From NCBI GenBank assembly GCA_900766785.1, contig CAAFWT010000181.1:1-8908 (forward strand): a stretch of 8,908 nt of DNA. Direction: 5' to 3'. The notes under the pieces are model-generated. The model saw only the letters and a program-made list of their open reading frames with translations, searched no databases and was not told where the DNA came from. Made by a program: the position numbers and the translations under genes. Source of the stretch: an uncultured Paraprevotella sp. Lineage in GTDB: Bacteria; Bacteroidota; Bacteroidia; Bacteroidales; Bacteroidaceae. Positions within the stretch are counted from its first letter, which is position 1. Every line of letters starts with the position of its first letter. Shown piece by piece: positions 1-5,632 of the stretch.

Positions 1-3
1 CAC

Positions 4-112
4 TGCATCCGTCCTTGCAGTGCACTGCATCCTCCACGCTAATATATGCAACCTTTCCCGCAAACGTTTGCAACCGCCCCTGCAAACGTTTGCGGTGAAA
101 GACGCTTCATTT
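4..112. repeat. Degenerate 22-bp tandem repeat array
   Basis: Units start at about 4, 26, 47, 69 and 91, a spacing of 22, 21, 22 and 22 bp. Units 1 and 2 begin TGCATCC, units 3 and 4 begin TGCAACC, and unit 5 keeps only TGC before diverging. Units 3 and 4 (47-68 and 69-90) are the best conserved: both run TGCAACC, a short C-rich stretch, then GCAAACGTT. Units 1 and 2 also share CACTGCATCC at 1-10 and 23-32. The array probably continues past the left edge. It lies beyond the lipoprotein terminator, so it more likely belongs to whatever lies to the left. Its function is unknown. It could be an operator array or simply a decaying intergenic repeat. Confidence 0.6.
60..93. promoter_or_regulatory. 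Paired LacI-type operator-like palindromes
   Basis: The perfect 12-bp palindrome GCAAACGTTTGC occurs twice, at 60-71 and 82-93. The centres are 22 bp apart, so both copies face the same side of the helix. A central CG within AAACGTTT is the form of operator used by LacI/PurR-family repressors (the enteric PurR site has the same core). The sequences flanking the pair are also nearly mirror images, with CCC on the left and GGTG on the right. No LacI-family gene is in the window, and the regulated gene, if any, would lie left of position 1. The palindromes are seen directly; the operator role is inference. Confidence 0.45.
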
Positions 113-148
113 AGGAATCTCTTCCCCATGTTTTTCTACTGAGACATG

Positions 149-193
149 AAAAGCCGCGTATCAGGGGGAGGGAGATCCTCTCTGATACGCGGC
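149..193 (-). terminator. Intrinsic terminator after the lipoprotein gene
   Basis: A perfect 12-bp, GC-rich inverted repeat (GCCGCGTATCAG at 153-164, its complement at 182-193) encloses a purine-rich loop of 17 nt. Read on the minus strand, it is followed by TTTT at 152-149. It begins 21 nt beyond the lipoprotein stop codon, the right place to end the phoA-GH43-lipoprotein transcript. The U-tract is short, but the stem is strong. Confidence 0.85.
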
Positions 194-214
194 ATATAGT
201 CCTACCCTATTCTA

Positions 215-811
215 TTACAGTCCCAGCTTCTCCTTGGCCTTAGCTGCGGCATCCTGCAGAGCCTTGTCAGCTTTTTCAGCAGCCTGGTTGGCAGCCTCGT
301 CAACAGTCTCGCTGGCCTTTGCCTTTGCATCCTCCACGGCCTGTTTAGCCTTTGCTTCTGCGTCAGCCTTTGCAGCCTCGGCGTCAGCTTTCACGGCATT
401 CTTGGCATCGTCGGCCGTTGCCTCTACTGATTCAGGCAGATTCTTGACGGTCTCTATCAGACTGCTCACAGTGAGGGTATTCACATCCAGATCTTTCAGT
501 TTGTCGGCATTCTCGTCCACGAAAGCCTTTATCTGGCTGGCATACTTCTTGGCAGCCTCCTGGTCTCCGCTCTCCAGGGCAGTCTGAATGTCGGCAGCCA
601 CCTTTTCGATAGCCTCATTGATTTCTGCTGCATCTCCATCCTGGAGTGTCTGGTTCAGTTCAGCCTGCAGGTCCTCTGCAGGTTGCTCCAGGGTGGCCAC
701 AGTATCAATGTTCAGGGAATCCTCCTCGGCCACATTACTGCCAGTGTTTCCTCCGCAAGAGGAGAACAATACAACTGCCATAGCAGCTGCCAATGCATAA
801 ATCTTTTTCAT
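215..811 (-). CDS. Alanine-rich helical lipoprotein with 11-residue repeats
   Basis: A 198-residue predicted lipoprotein of unknown function. Residues 1-18 form a signal peptide (two Lys, hydrophobic core), and LFSSC at 15-19 is a lipobox, so the mature protein would start at lipidated Cys19. The next residues are Gly/Asn/Ser rich, with acidic residues only about ten positions later, so there is no clear Bacteroidota surface-export signal and a periplasm-facing location is as likely. Residues 45-110 are helical, with two similar stretches carrying a Gly-Asp at 59-60 and 82-83. Residues 141-195 form five hendecads (KADAEAAKADA, EAKAKQAVEDA, KAKASETVDEA, ANQAAEKADKA, LQDAAAKAKEK), a pattern seen in LEA-like, apolipoprotein and coiled-coil proteins. 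There is no cysteine besides the lipidated one. The gene lies 38 bp after the GH43 stop and just before a terminator, so it is probably the last gene of that unit. Envelope spacing, stress protection or membrane association are guesses only. Confidence 0.85.
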   Translation of the reverse strand: MKKIYALAAAMAVVLFSSCGGNTGSNVAEEDSLNIDTVATLEQPAEDLQAELNQTLQDGDAAEINEAIEKVAADIQTALESGDQEAAKKYASQIKAFVDENADKLKDLDVNTLTVSSLIETVKNLPESVEATADDAKNAVKADAEAAKADAEAKAKQAVEDAKAKASETVDEAANQAAEKADKALQDAAAKAKEKLGL

Positions 812-849
812 TTTGTCTTGCTTTTAAAACTTGGTTATACAATAAAGTG

Positions 850-1935
850 TCAGCGTACTTCTTTTCTCACCTTTTCACCCTGTTTCACCAGATTGATACC
901 ATCCACAGGAGCTTCATGGCGCAATCCGTCAGGCGTATAATAACTCTGGGCCGTGAGGGATGTTTCATCAGAGGGACTCTCCACCGCACTTGGTGGCGTG
1001 CCCAGGACAGGCACAATGGTCTCGTCAGAATAATCCATGCGCATGATATTAGAGGAGCACTTGACAGTGGCAATATACATGGCGCGAGGATGGATTTCAC
1101 TCTCCGACTTGTGTGCATGGAACACGATACGCAGCTTTCCCTCCTTGTCTGTGAAGAGCGAATGGTGTCCTGTGCCGTACAGACCATTCCACCTGTGCAG
1201 GAAAGGACTATAACTGCTCATCTTGGTCCAGCGTGCCTGGGCTATATTGGTGGACAAGGCATAGCCCACGGCATAGTCCTGGCTCTGATAGTCATTGGCC
1301 GAATAAGTCAAGAAATAGCGCGATGCGTTCTTGTACACATTGGGACCCTCGGTCACCTTACCCCGCTTCAGTTCCCAGCTCTCTGTGGCAGAGAGACATT
1401 TCTTGAGCGTCCCTTCCACAGGAGTGATATAGTCATCGGCGAGTTGGACTTGCCAGATACAGTTGCCATCGGTAAAGCGCACAAAGAAGAGATAGGCGGT
1501 GCCATCATCATCAAAGAAGACATGAGAATCAATACACTTCTCATCCCCCAGCAGAGCATCCATCTGATAGGAACCATACTGGCGGAAAGGACCTGTGGGT
1601 TTCAGCGATGTGGCAGCATAGAGGTGTTCGTTGGCCGAATAGTACATGATATACCTATTGCCCACATGGTATACCTCCGGTGCCCAGAACCATCGGGTCT
1701 CGGTGGTGTTGGCCTTGTTGAGGGCCAGTCCGCGATACCTCCAGTACTTCAGATCTGTGGAACTGTAACAGCGTATACCATCAGCATCATTAGTGCCATA
1801 AGCATAATACGTACCGTCCTCGAGGAGGATATATGGGTCAGCCAATGGAATCTGGCTGGTCTCCGTCTGCGCCAGGGAGGCGGAATGCACTCCCGCGAGC
1901 AAAAGGAAAAGAAGGGGAACAAGGATTCTCTTCAT
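850..1935 (-). CDS. Secreted glycoside hydrolase family 43 protein
   Basis: A 361-residue GH43 enzyme, a five-bladed beta-propeller family acting mostly on arabinan, xylan or galactan side chains. The expected acidic triad is visible: Asp33 in PLADPYI (general base), Asp136 in CIDSHVFFDDDG (pKa modulator) and Glu196 in VTEGPNVYKN (general acid). WFWAPEVYH at 82-90 and GTGHHS at 254-259 are also typical of the fold. The ATG at 1935 is chosen because it starts a good signal peptide (MKRILVPLLFLLLAG, cleavage near SLAQ); an upstream TTG at 1968 would spoil it. There is no lipobox. Residues 326-361 are not part of the propeller: they form a short YYTPDG...GIN tail ending in basic and Val residues, a type common at the ends of Prevotella secreted proteins. 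The start lies 39 bp after the phosphatase stop, suggesting co-transcription. Substrate and subfamily cannot be told from sequence alone. Confidence 0.9.
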   Translation of the reverse strand: MKRILVPLLFLLLAGVHSASLAQTETSQIPLADPYILLEDGTYYAYGTNDADGIRCYSSTDLKYWRYRGLALNKANTTETRWFWAPEVYHVGNRYIMYYSANEHLYAATSLKPTGPFRQYGSYQMDALLGDEKCIDSHVFFDDDGTAYLFFVRFTDGNCIWQVQLADDYITPVEGTLKKCLSATESWELKRGKVTEGPNVYKNASRYFLTYSANDYQSQDYAVGYALSTNIAQARWTKMSSYSPFLHRWNGLYGTGHHSLFTDKEGKLRIVFHAHKSESEIHPRAMYIATVKCSSNIMRMDYSDETIVPVLGTPPSAVESPSDETSLTAQSYYTPDGLRHEAPVDGINLVKQGEKVRKEVR

Positions 1936-1974
1936 AGCAATCACACAGTTTGAGAAAAATCTGCACAAGCAAAA

Positions 1975-3390
1975 TCAGTTAATGGGCCAGCCTGCCGCCT
2001 TGGCCATCTTGACGGGCAAATCGGTATTGTCCAGACGTCCGCGGAGCTCCTCAGCACCCACACCTATGGAGAAGCAGGGGACATATCCTGCAGTATGGTC
2101 GTTGGAACCCCACGTAATCTTGGCACACTCCGAGAGAATGCGGTTCACCGTACCGGCAAACTCGCTATCCTTCTGGTACAGGGACTGCACGTCCACGCCC
2201 TTCCCTTCAATTACGCGCTGGAAAGACCTCTGCAGGCGAGCCGTCTGGTCATCACTCAACTTCACTGTGTCCCACAGACCGAAATTCTCCTTCAGGAAGT
2301 TCTGCACCACATCCCATCCATACTTCTCGCCGTACTTCTCGTGCAGATTGTGAAGTTCTCTGCCCAGCTGGGATATACTCATCCGCTGATAGGACAAGGA
2401 CTTCAGGTTCATGTTATAGCCTCCGCGTCCAAGCACGAATCCGCCTGTCTCGTGGTCTGCAGTCACCACTATCAACGTTTCATCGGGATGCTGCTGGTAA
2501 AACTCATATGCCACCTTCACGGCATTGTCCATATCTATGACTTCGGGGATGAAGGCCGGGTCATTGGCATGACAGAGCCAGTCTATCTTTCCTCCCTCTA
2601 CCATCAGGAAGAAACCGTCCTTGGTCTGCTGTTTCTTGGTGAGGAAATGAATGGCGGCACGGGTAATGTCGGCCAGATTCAGGTCACTTAAGGTCTGATC
2701 GATGGCATAGGGCAGTCCGCCTCGGTCTATCTTGCTTGCCTCTTCACTCTGAAGGAGGATCATCTTGTCGGCCTTCTTGCATCGCTTCTGGTATTCCTTG
2801 TACCCTCTCACCACGGTATATCCCGACTCCTTGGCTTGCTGATACAGGTCGGCACCGCCATTGGGGTTCTGGGGACGATCGAAATCAGAACCGGCAAAGA
2901 AGTCAAAATCCGTAGCCACAAGTTGCTGCCCGATGTGGAAGGTCTCGCCACGCCCTCCCACATGAGCATAGAAGGCTGCAGGTGTAGCATGATCCACAGT
3001 GACACTGGTGGTAACTCCCACTGCCGCTCCTGCATCGTGCGCCCACTGAGCTATACTGTTGACGGGAGTCTCCCGATCCTTGAGCATGCCCAGAGTGCCG
3101 TTTTTGGTCTTATGCCCTGTAGCCAAGGCGGTTCCGGCTGCAGCAGAGTCGGTAACGTCGGCAGATGCACTGGAAGTATTTACCACTGCACAATTAGGAA
3201 AACTGGGGAAACATAGCGGTTTGATTCCCAACTTACCCTCCAGTGCGGCCTGATAAGTCTCCGTTGCATTCACCAGGTTTACACCCATGCCATCACCGAT
3301 GAAATAAAACACATATTTCGCCTTAGCTTGGGAAAATGCTATCAAAGCCACCAACAGGAAGCTCGCAAAAGTCGTTATTCTTTTATTCAT
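1975..3390 (-). CDS. phoA: Alkaline phosphatase, PhoA family
   Basis: A 471-residue exported alkaline phosphatase that hydrolyses phosphomonoesters in the periplasm with two Zn and one Mg. The active-site set appears complete: Asp33 in IGDGMG, nucleophile Ser82 in VTDSAAAG, His134 and Thr136 in VDHATPAA, a likely phosphate-binding Arg147, Glu265, Asp270 and His274 in VEGGKIDWLCH, Asp312 and His313 in TADHETGG, and His432 in SNDHTAGY. At the positions of E. coli Asp153 and Lys328 it has His134 and Trp271, the pair known from Vibrio alkaline phosphatase. Residues 1-24 are a signal peptide (MNKRITTFAS, hydrophobic core, cut near AKA). The ATG at 3390 fits this better than the in-frame ATG at 3420, which would add ten odd residues before the signal. 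It probably leads a unit with GH43 and the lipoprotein. A phosphate-starvation response is plausible, but no Pho box was identified. Confidence 0.95.
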   Translation of the reverse strand: MNKRITTFASFLLVALIAFSQAKAKYVFYFIGDGMGVNLVNATETYQAALEGKLGIKPLCFPSFPNCAVVNTSSASADVTDSAAAGTALATGHKTKNGTLGMLKDRETPVNSIAQWAHDAGAAVGVTTSVTVDHATPAAFYAHVGGRGETFHIGQQLVATDFDFFAGSDFDRPQNPNGGADLYQQAKESGYTVVRGYKEYQKRCKKADKMILLQSEEASKIDRGGLPYAIDQTLSDLNLADITRAAIHFLTKKQQTKDGFFLMVEGGKIDWLCHANDPAFIPEVIDMDNAVKVAYEFYQQHPDETLIVVTADHETGGFVLGRGGYNMNLKSLSYQRMSISQLGRELHNLHEKYGEKYGWDVVQNFLKENFGLWDTVKLSDDQTARLQRSFQRVIEGKGVDVQSLYQKDSEFAGTVNRILSECAKITWGSNDHTAGYVPCFSIGVGAEELRGRLDNTDLPVKMAKAAGWPIN

Positions 3391-3397
3391 TATTATA

Positions 3398-3441
3398 TAT
3401 AAATAGGATATTATTTGCATATAAATAGGATATTATTGCCA
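3398..3441. repeat. Tandem 22-bp duplication in the phoA leader
   Basis: An identical 18-bp AT-rich sequence, TATAAATAGGATATTATT on the plus strand, lies at 3398-3415 and 3420-3437, a 22-bp period. The four to five bases following each copy are similar but not identical (TGCA versus GCCA), as expected of a slippage duplication that has begun to drift. It sits between the likely promoter and the phoA start, so it would lie mainly within the short 5' untranslated leader. It also creates the in-frame upstream ATG at 3420. Confidence 0.85.
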
Positions 3442-3443
3442 GA

Positions 3444-3474
3444 CAAATTTACGAATTATCAAAGAATAGACCAA
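3444..3474 (-). promoter_or_regulatory. Probable promoter of phoA
   Basis: On the minus strand TAAATTTG (3451-3444) matches the Bacteroidota -7 consensus TAnnTTTG exactly. A TTGG at 3474-3471, 19 bp upstream, partly matches the -33 TTTG element. Transcription would begin near 3437, giving a leader of about 45-50 nt that includes the duplicated repeat. An exact six-base match in about 200 bp of spacer arises by chance roughly one time in twenty, so placement upstream of the gene carries much of the weight. Confidence 0.5.
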
Positions 3475-3486
3475 GCCGTTATCTTC

Positions 3487-3513
3487 TTTTATGGCGAAAT
3501 ACATGCCATAAAA
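3487..3513. promoter_or_regulatory. 9-bp-arm inverted repeat upstream of the phoA promoter
   Basis: TTTTATGGC at 3487-3495 and its exact complement GCCATAAAA at 3505-3513 flank a 9-nt spacer. The repeat lies 13 bp upstream of the proposed -33 element of phoA and about 120 bp past the aroB stop. It could bind a dimeric regulator of phoA. A terminator for aroB is less likely: the stem is AT-rich, and on the minus strand the sequence after it is AAGAAGAT, not a T-run. Confidence 0.4.
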
Positions 3514-3632
3514 CAATCCGTTTACATTTGTCCTACCACCCTTTCCTTACTTCTGAGATGAGAATTAGCTATGGAGTCAAGTTCACAAACGGTGTGTGCA
3601 CTTTTACACTCACGGGAGAGGTGCTCTCTGCG

Positions 3633-4697
3633 TCAGCAGCCCATGCTATCCCTGTAAAAGTCCAGGGCCTCAAAGATTTCCTTTTTGGTGGCAGTCTGAT
3701 TGATGCGGATATCACCTATTCCGCCCAGCAGTGTGAAGTTCACCTGACCGGCAGAGATGTTCTTCTTGTCATGAGTCATATAATCATACAGCCTGTCATA
3801 CTCCTTGCAGTCAATGATGAACGTGCCATAGTTCTCCCGTATGAACGTAAGTGCCTGCTGCAAGACGTCATGTGGGAACCCTGTACGGACAGCGCTCATA
3901 TAGAGTTCGCATATCAAGCCCCATGCCACAGCATATCCGTGCAGGACAGTCCTATTCTCCGCCATAGCCAGGCTCTCAAATGCATGTCCGATGGTATGTC
4001 CTAAGTTGAGTGCCTTGCGAATGCCCTTCTCGGTAGGGTCCTGTCTCACTATTTCTTCCTTGACAGCCACACTCTCGGCTATCATCTCCTGCAAGAGCGA
4101 CAAGTCGGGCTGCGACAAGTCGAAGCCCACCAGTGCCTTCCAATGCTCACGTTTGCTGATAAGTCCATGCTTGAGCATCTCAGCATATCCCGAGCAGAGA
4201 TTCCTGCTGTCCAAAGAGGCCAGGAAACGGGAGGAGAGTATCACCGTACGCGCTGGGCAGAACACCCCTATCTCATTCTTCAGGCCACCATAGTTGATGC
4301 CGGTCTTGCCTCCCACACTTGCATCCACCATACTGAGCAGAGTGGTGGGAATATTGATGTAAGGGATGCCACGCTTGAATGTACTGGCAGCAAATCCTCC
4401 CAAATCGGTCACCATACCTCCACCCAGATTGATCATCAGACTGTGACGCGTGGCTCCACCCTCCTGCAAGGCTGTCCATACCGATGCCAATGTCTGCAAA
4501 TCCTTATGCTCATCAGTTGGTTCTATCACTATATCCCTGGCATCGTCCATACCTTTCATTCCACTGAGCAAAGGGCGGCACAGACGATGGGTGGTGGTAT
4601 CGGTAAGCACAAACAGCCGGTCATAACTCTGTCTGTCCAATGCCTGAGCCAGGCTGTCTGTCAGGTCCCTTGATATGATGATTTCCTGCTTTTCCAT
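3633..4697 (-). CDS. aroB: 3-dehydroquinate synthase
   Basis: A 354-residue cytoplasmic AroB, catalysing step two of the shikimate pathway: conversion of 3-deoxy-D-arabino-heptulosonate 7-phosphate to 3-dehydroquinate, with NAD and a divalent metal. The NAD-binding half carries the signature NLGGGMVTDLGGFAASTFKR (90-109), followed by IPTTLLSMVDASVGGKTGIN (116-135). Metal ligands fit Glu173 in YAEMLKHG, His234 in LNLGHTIGHAFE and His253 in LHGYAVAWG. A lysine-rich DKKN lies at 310-313. Length is normal and nothing is missing. The ATG at 4697 follows a purine-rich AGGGAAGAATT. The gene is 71 bp past the DUF1460 stop and has its own likely promoter, so it is probably expressed independently of the permease-amidase pair. 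No other aromatic-pathway genes are in the window. Confidence 0.97.
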   Translation of the reverse strand: MEKQEIIISRDLTDSLAQALDRQSYDRLFVLTDTTTHRLCRPLLSGMKGMDDARDIVIEPTDEHKDLQTLASVWTALQEGGATRHSLMINLGGGMVTDLGGFAASTFKRGIPYINIPTTLLSMVDASVGGKTGINYGGLKNEIGVFCPARTVILSSRFLASLDSRNLCSGYAEMLKHGLISKREHWKALVGFDLSQPDLSLLQEMIAESVAVKEEIVRQDPTEKGIRKALNLGHTIGHAFESLAMAENRTVLHGYAVAWGLICELYMSAVRTGFPHDVLQQALTFIRENYGTFIIDCKEYDRLYDYMTHDKKNISAGQVNFTLLGGIGDIRINQTATKKEIFEALDFYRDSMGC

Positions 4698-4739
4698 AAT
4701 TCTTCCCTACATTCCTGTTTATGACTAATACTTATAGCA

Positions 4740-4773
4740 CAAAGGTACGCACTTTTTCACAACTCTCATCAAG
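4740..4773 (-). promoter_or_regulatory. Probable promoter of aroB
   Basis: On the minus strand TACCTTTG (4747-4740) is an exact match to the Bacteroidota -7 element TAnnTTTG. It lies about 42 bp before the aroB ATG, within the 71-bp spacer. The best -33 candidate is CTTG at 4773-4770, overlapping the end of the DUF1460 gene; its 22-bp spacing is somewhat long. The transcript would start near 4733, with a leader of about 35 nt. Confidence 0.6.
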
Positions 4774-5632
4774 GATTCACCCTTATAACCCGAACACCCA
4801 AGGAAGAGGGATGCTGGCGGAGATAATCACAGAGGGGAACCTCATCCAGCACCACCCTGTGATAAATGCTGCTGGCATGAAGCAGATGCAGTCTCCCATC
4901 CTGGCTCCATACGGCCAGACCCAGATGACTCACGTCGAGTCCTTTCTTCTTGGTAACAAGTGCCAGGATATCACCATCTCTGACGCACGAGAGTTCCTTG
5001 CGGCTACGTCCTGTCAGACTGGCGGGTATATATCTCACGTCAGTGCCGCTGTACTGCTTCTCATACTGTTCCACGCGCAAAGCCTCTCCCCCATCCTGTG
5101 CAATGGCAGGATAGGCATCCCGGTGTGCACTCATATAATGCAGATTCAGTTTCTGTGTTCCCGTGAAGGGGAACCATCCGTCACCTTCCTCACCAGAAAT
5201 CTCGCTCACCAGACTCATGGCCTGTGCCGAGGCTATCCACTGGCTGAAGTAATGGCAGCGGCTGGCATATCCGTCCATATGTCCATTGATATAGCGTATG
5301 ACGGTAAGCCAATGACAGAAATCACCCCATCGGGTTCCATTATGACGGGTGGTGAGCACCAGGGCAACCACTGTCTCCACGAATGTTGTGCAATCCATCT
5401 GGCGCAGATTTACGGTCAGCTGTTCACTGCCGTCCTGACTCTCAAGGGTATGTGCCACATAGGGGACGTCCAGAAACTGATAGGCATAATGGAGTACAAG
5501 AGATGAATCCATGGGCAGATGCGCAGCCCTCTGGAGCATGGTCTCCACACGTATGCTGTCGCTCTGAGAATACCTGGCAGCCCCACACCATGTGGGCAAG
5601 AGCAGAATGAGCAGAAAAAGGGAATGCCTCAT
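4769..5632 (-). CDS. DUF1460 NlpC/P60-type N-acetylmuramoyl-L-alanine amidase
   Basis: A 287-residue exported protein of the DUF1460 family (PF07313). Characterised members are NlpC/P60-fold cysteine amidases reported to cut between MurNAc (notably the 1,6-anhydro form) and L-Ala. The signature NLRQMDCTTFVETVVAL (75-91) contains the catalytic Cys81, and DVSHLGLAVW (233-242) contains the likely catalytic His236. LLHASS (250-255) is a probable third part of the active site. A conserved IRYINGHMDGYASRCHYFSQW block spans 112-132. Residues 1-19 form a signal peptide (MRHSLFLLILLLPTW); Cys16 is not in a proper lipobox, so the product should be periplasmic. The ATG at 5632 shares one base with the stop of the upstream permease gene (TGATG), pointing to translational coupling; a TTG one codon earlier is unlikely. 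The pairing with an AmpG-like permease supports a job in peptidoglycan recycling. Confidence 0.9.
   Translation of the reverse strand: MRHSLFLLILLLPTWCGAARYSQSDSIRVETMLQRAAHLPMDSSLVLHYAYQFLDVPYVAHTLESQDGSEQLTVNLRQMDCTTFVETVVALVLTTRHNGTRWGDFCHWLTVIRYINGHMDGYASRCHYFSQWIASAQAMSLVSEISGEEGDGWFPFTGTQKLNLHYMSAHRDAYPAIAQDGGEALRVEQYEKQYSGTDVRYIPASLTGRSRKELSCVRDGDILALVTKKKGLDVSHLGLAVWSQDGRLHLLHASSIYHRVVLDEVPLCDYLRQHPSSLGVRVIRVNP

Noticed and set aside
42..60. A possible minus-strand promoter (TATATTAG) for a gene left of the window
   Set aside because: It has one mismatch to TAnnTTTG, and the nearest TTTG is only 14 bp upstream, too close for a usual -33 element.
793..1953. A 386-codon open frame on the plus strand across the GH43 gene
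   Set aside because: The minus strand encodes a complete GH43 enzyme with all three catalytic acids. The plus-strand product has no recognisable motif and begins at an arbitrary codon.
1936..1968. Upstream TTG start for the GH43 gene at 1968
   Set aside because: It would add eleven residues including cysteines before an otherwise standard signal peptide; the ATG at 1935 is a better start.
3616..3628. Small hairpin GAGAG-GTG-CTCTC just after the aroB stop
   Set aside because: The stem is only five pairs with a three-base loop, and no T-run follows on the minus strand, so it is not supported as a terminator.
3528..4004. Plus-strand frame starting in the phoA-aroB spacer, with a TACATTTG at 3523-3530 resembling a plus-strand -7 element
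   Set aside because: Most of the frame is antisense to aroB and looks like noise. The -7 match has no TTTG or TTG at the right distance upstream, and a match on either strand of this spacer is expected by chance about one time in ten.
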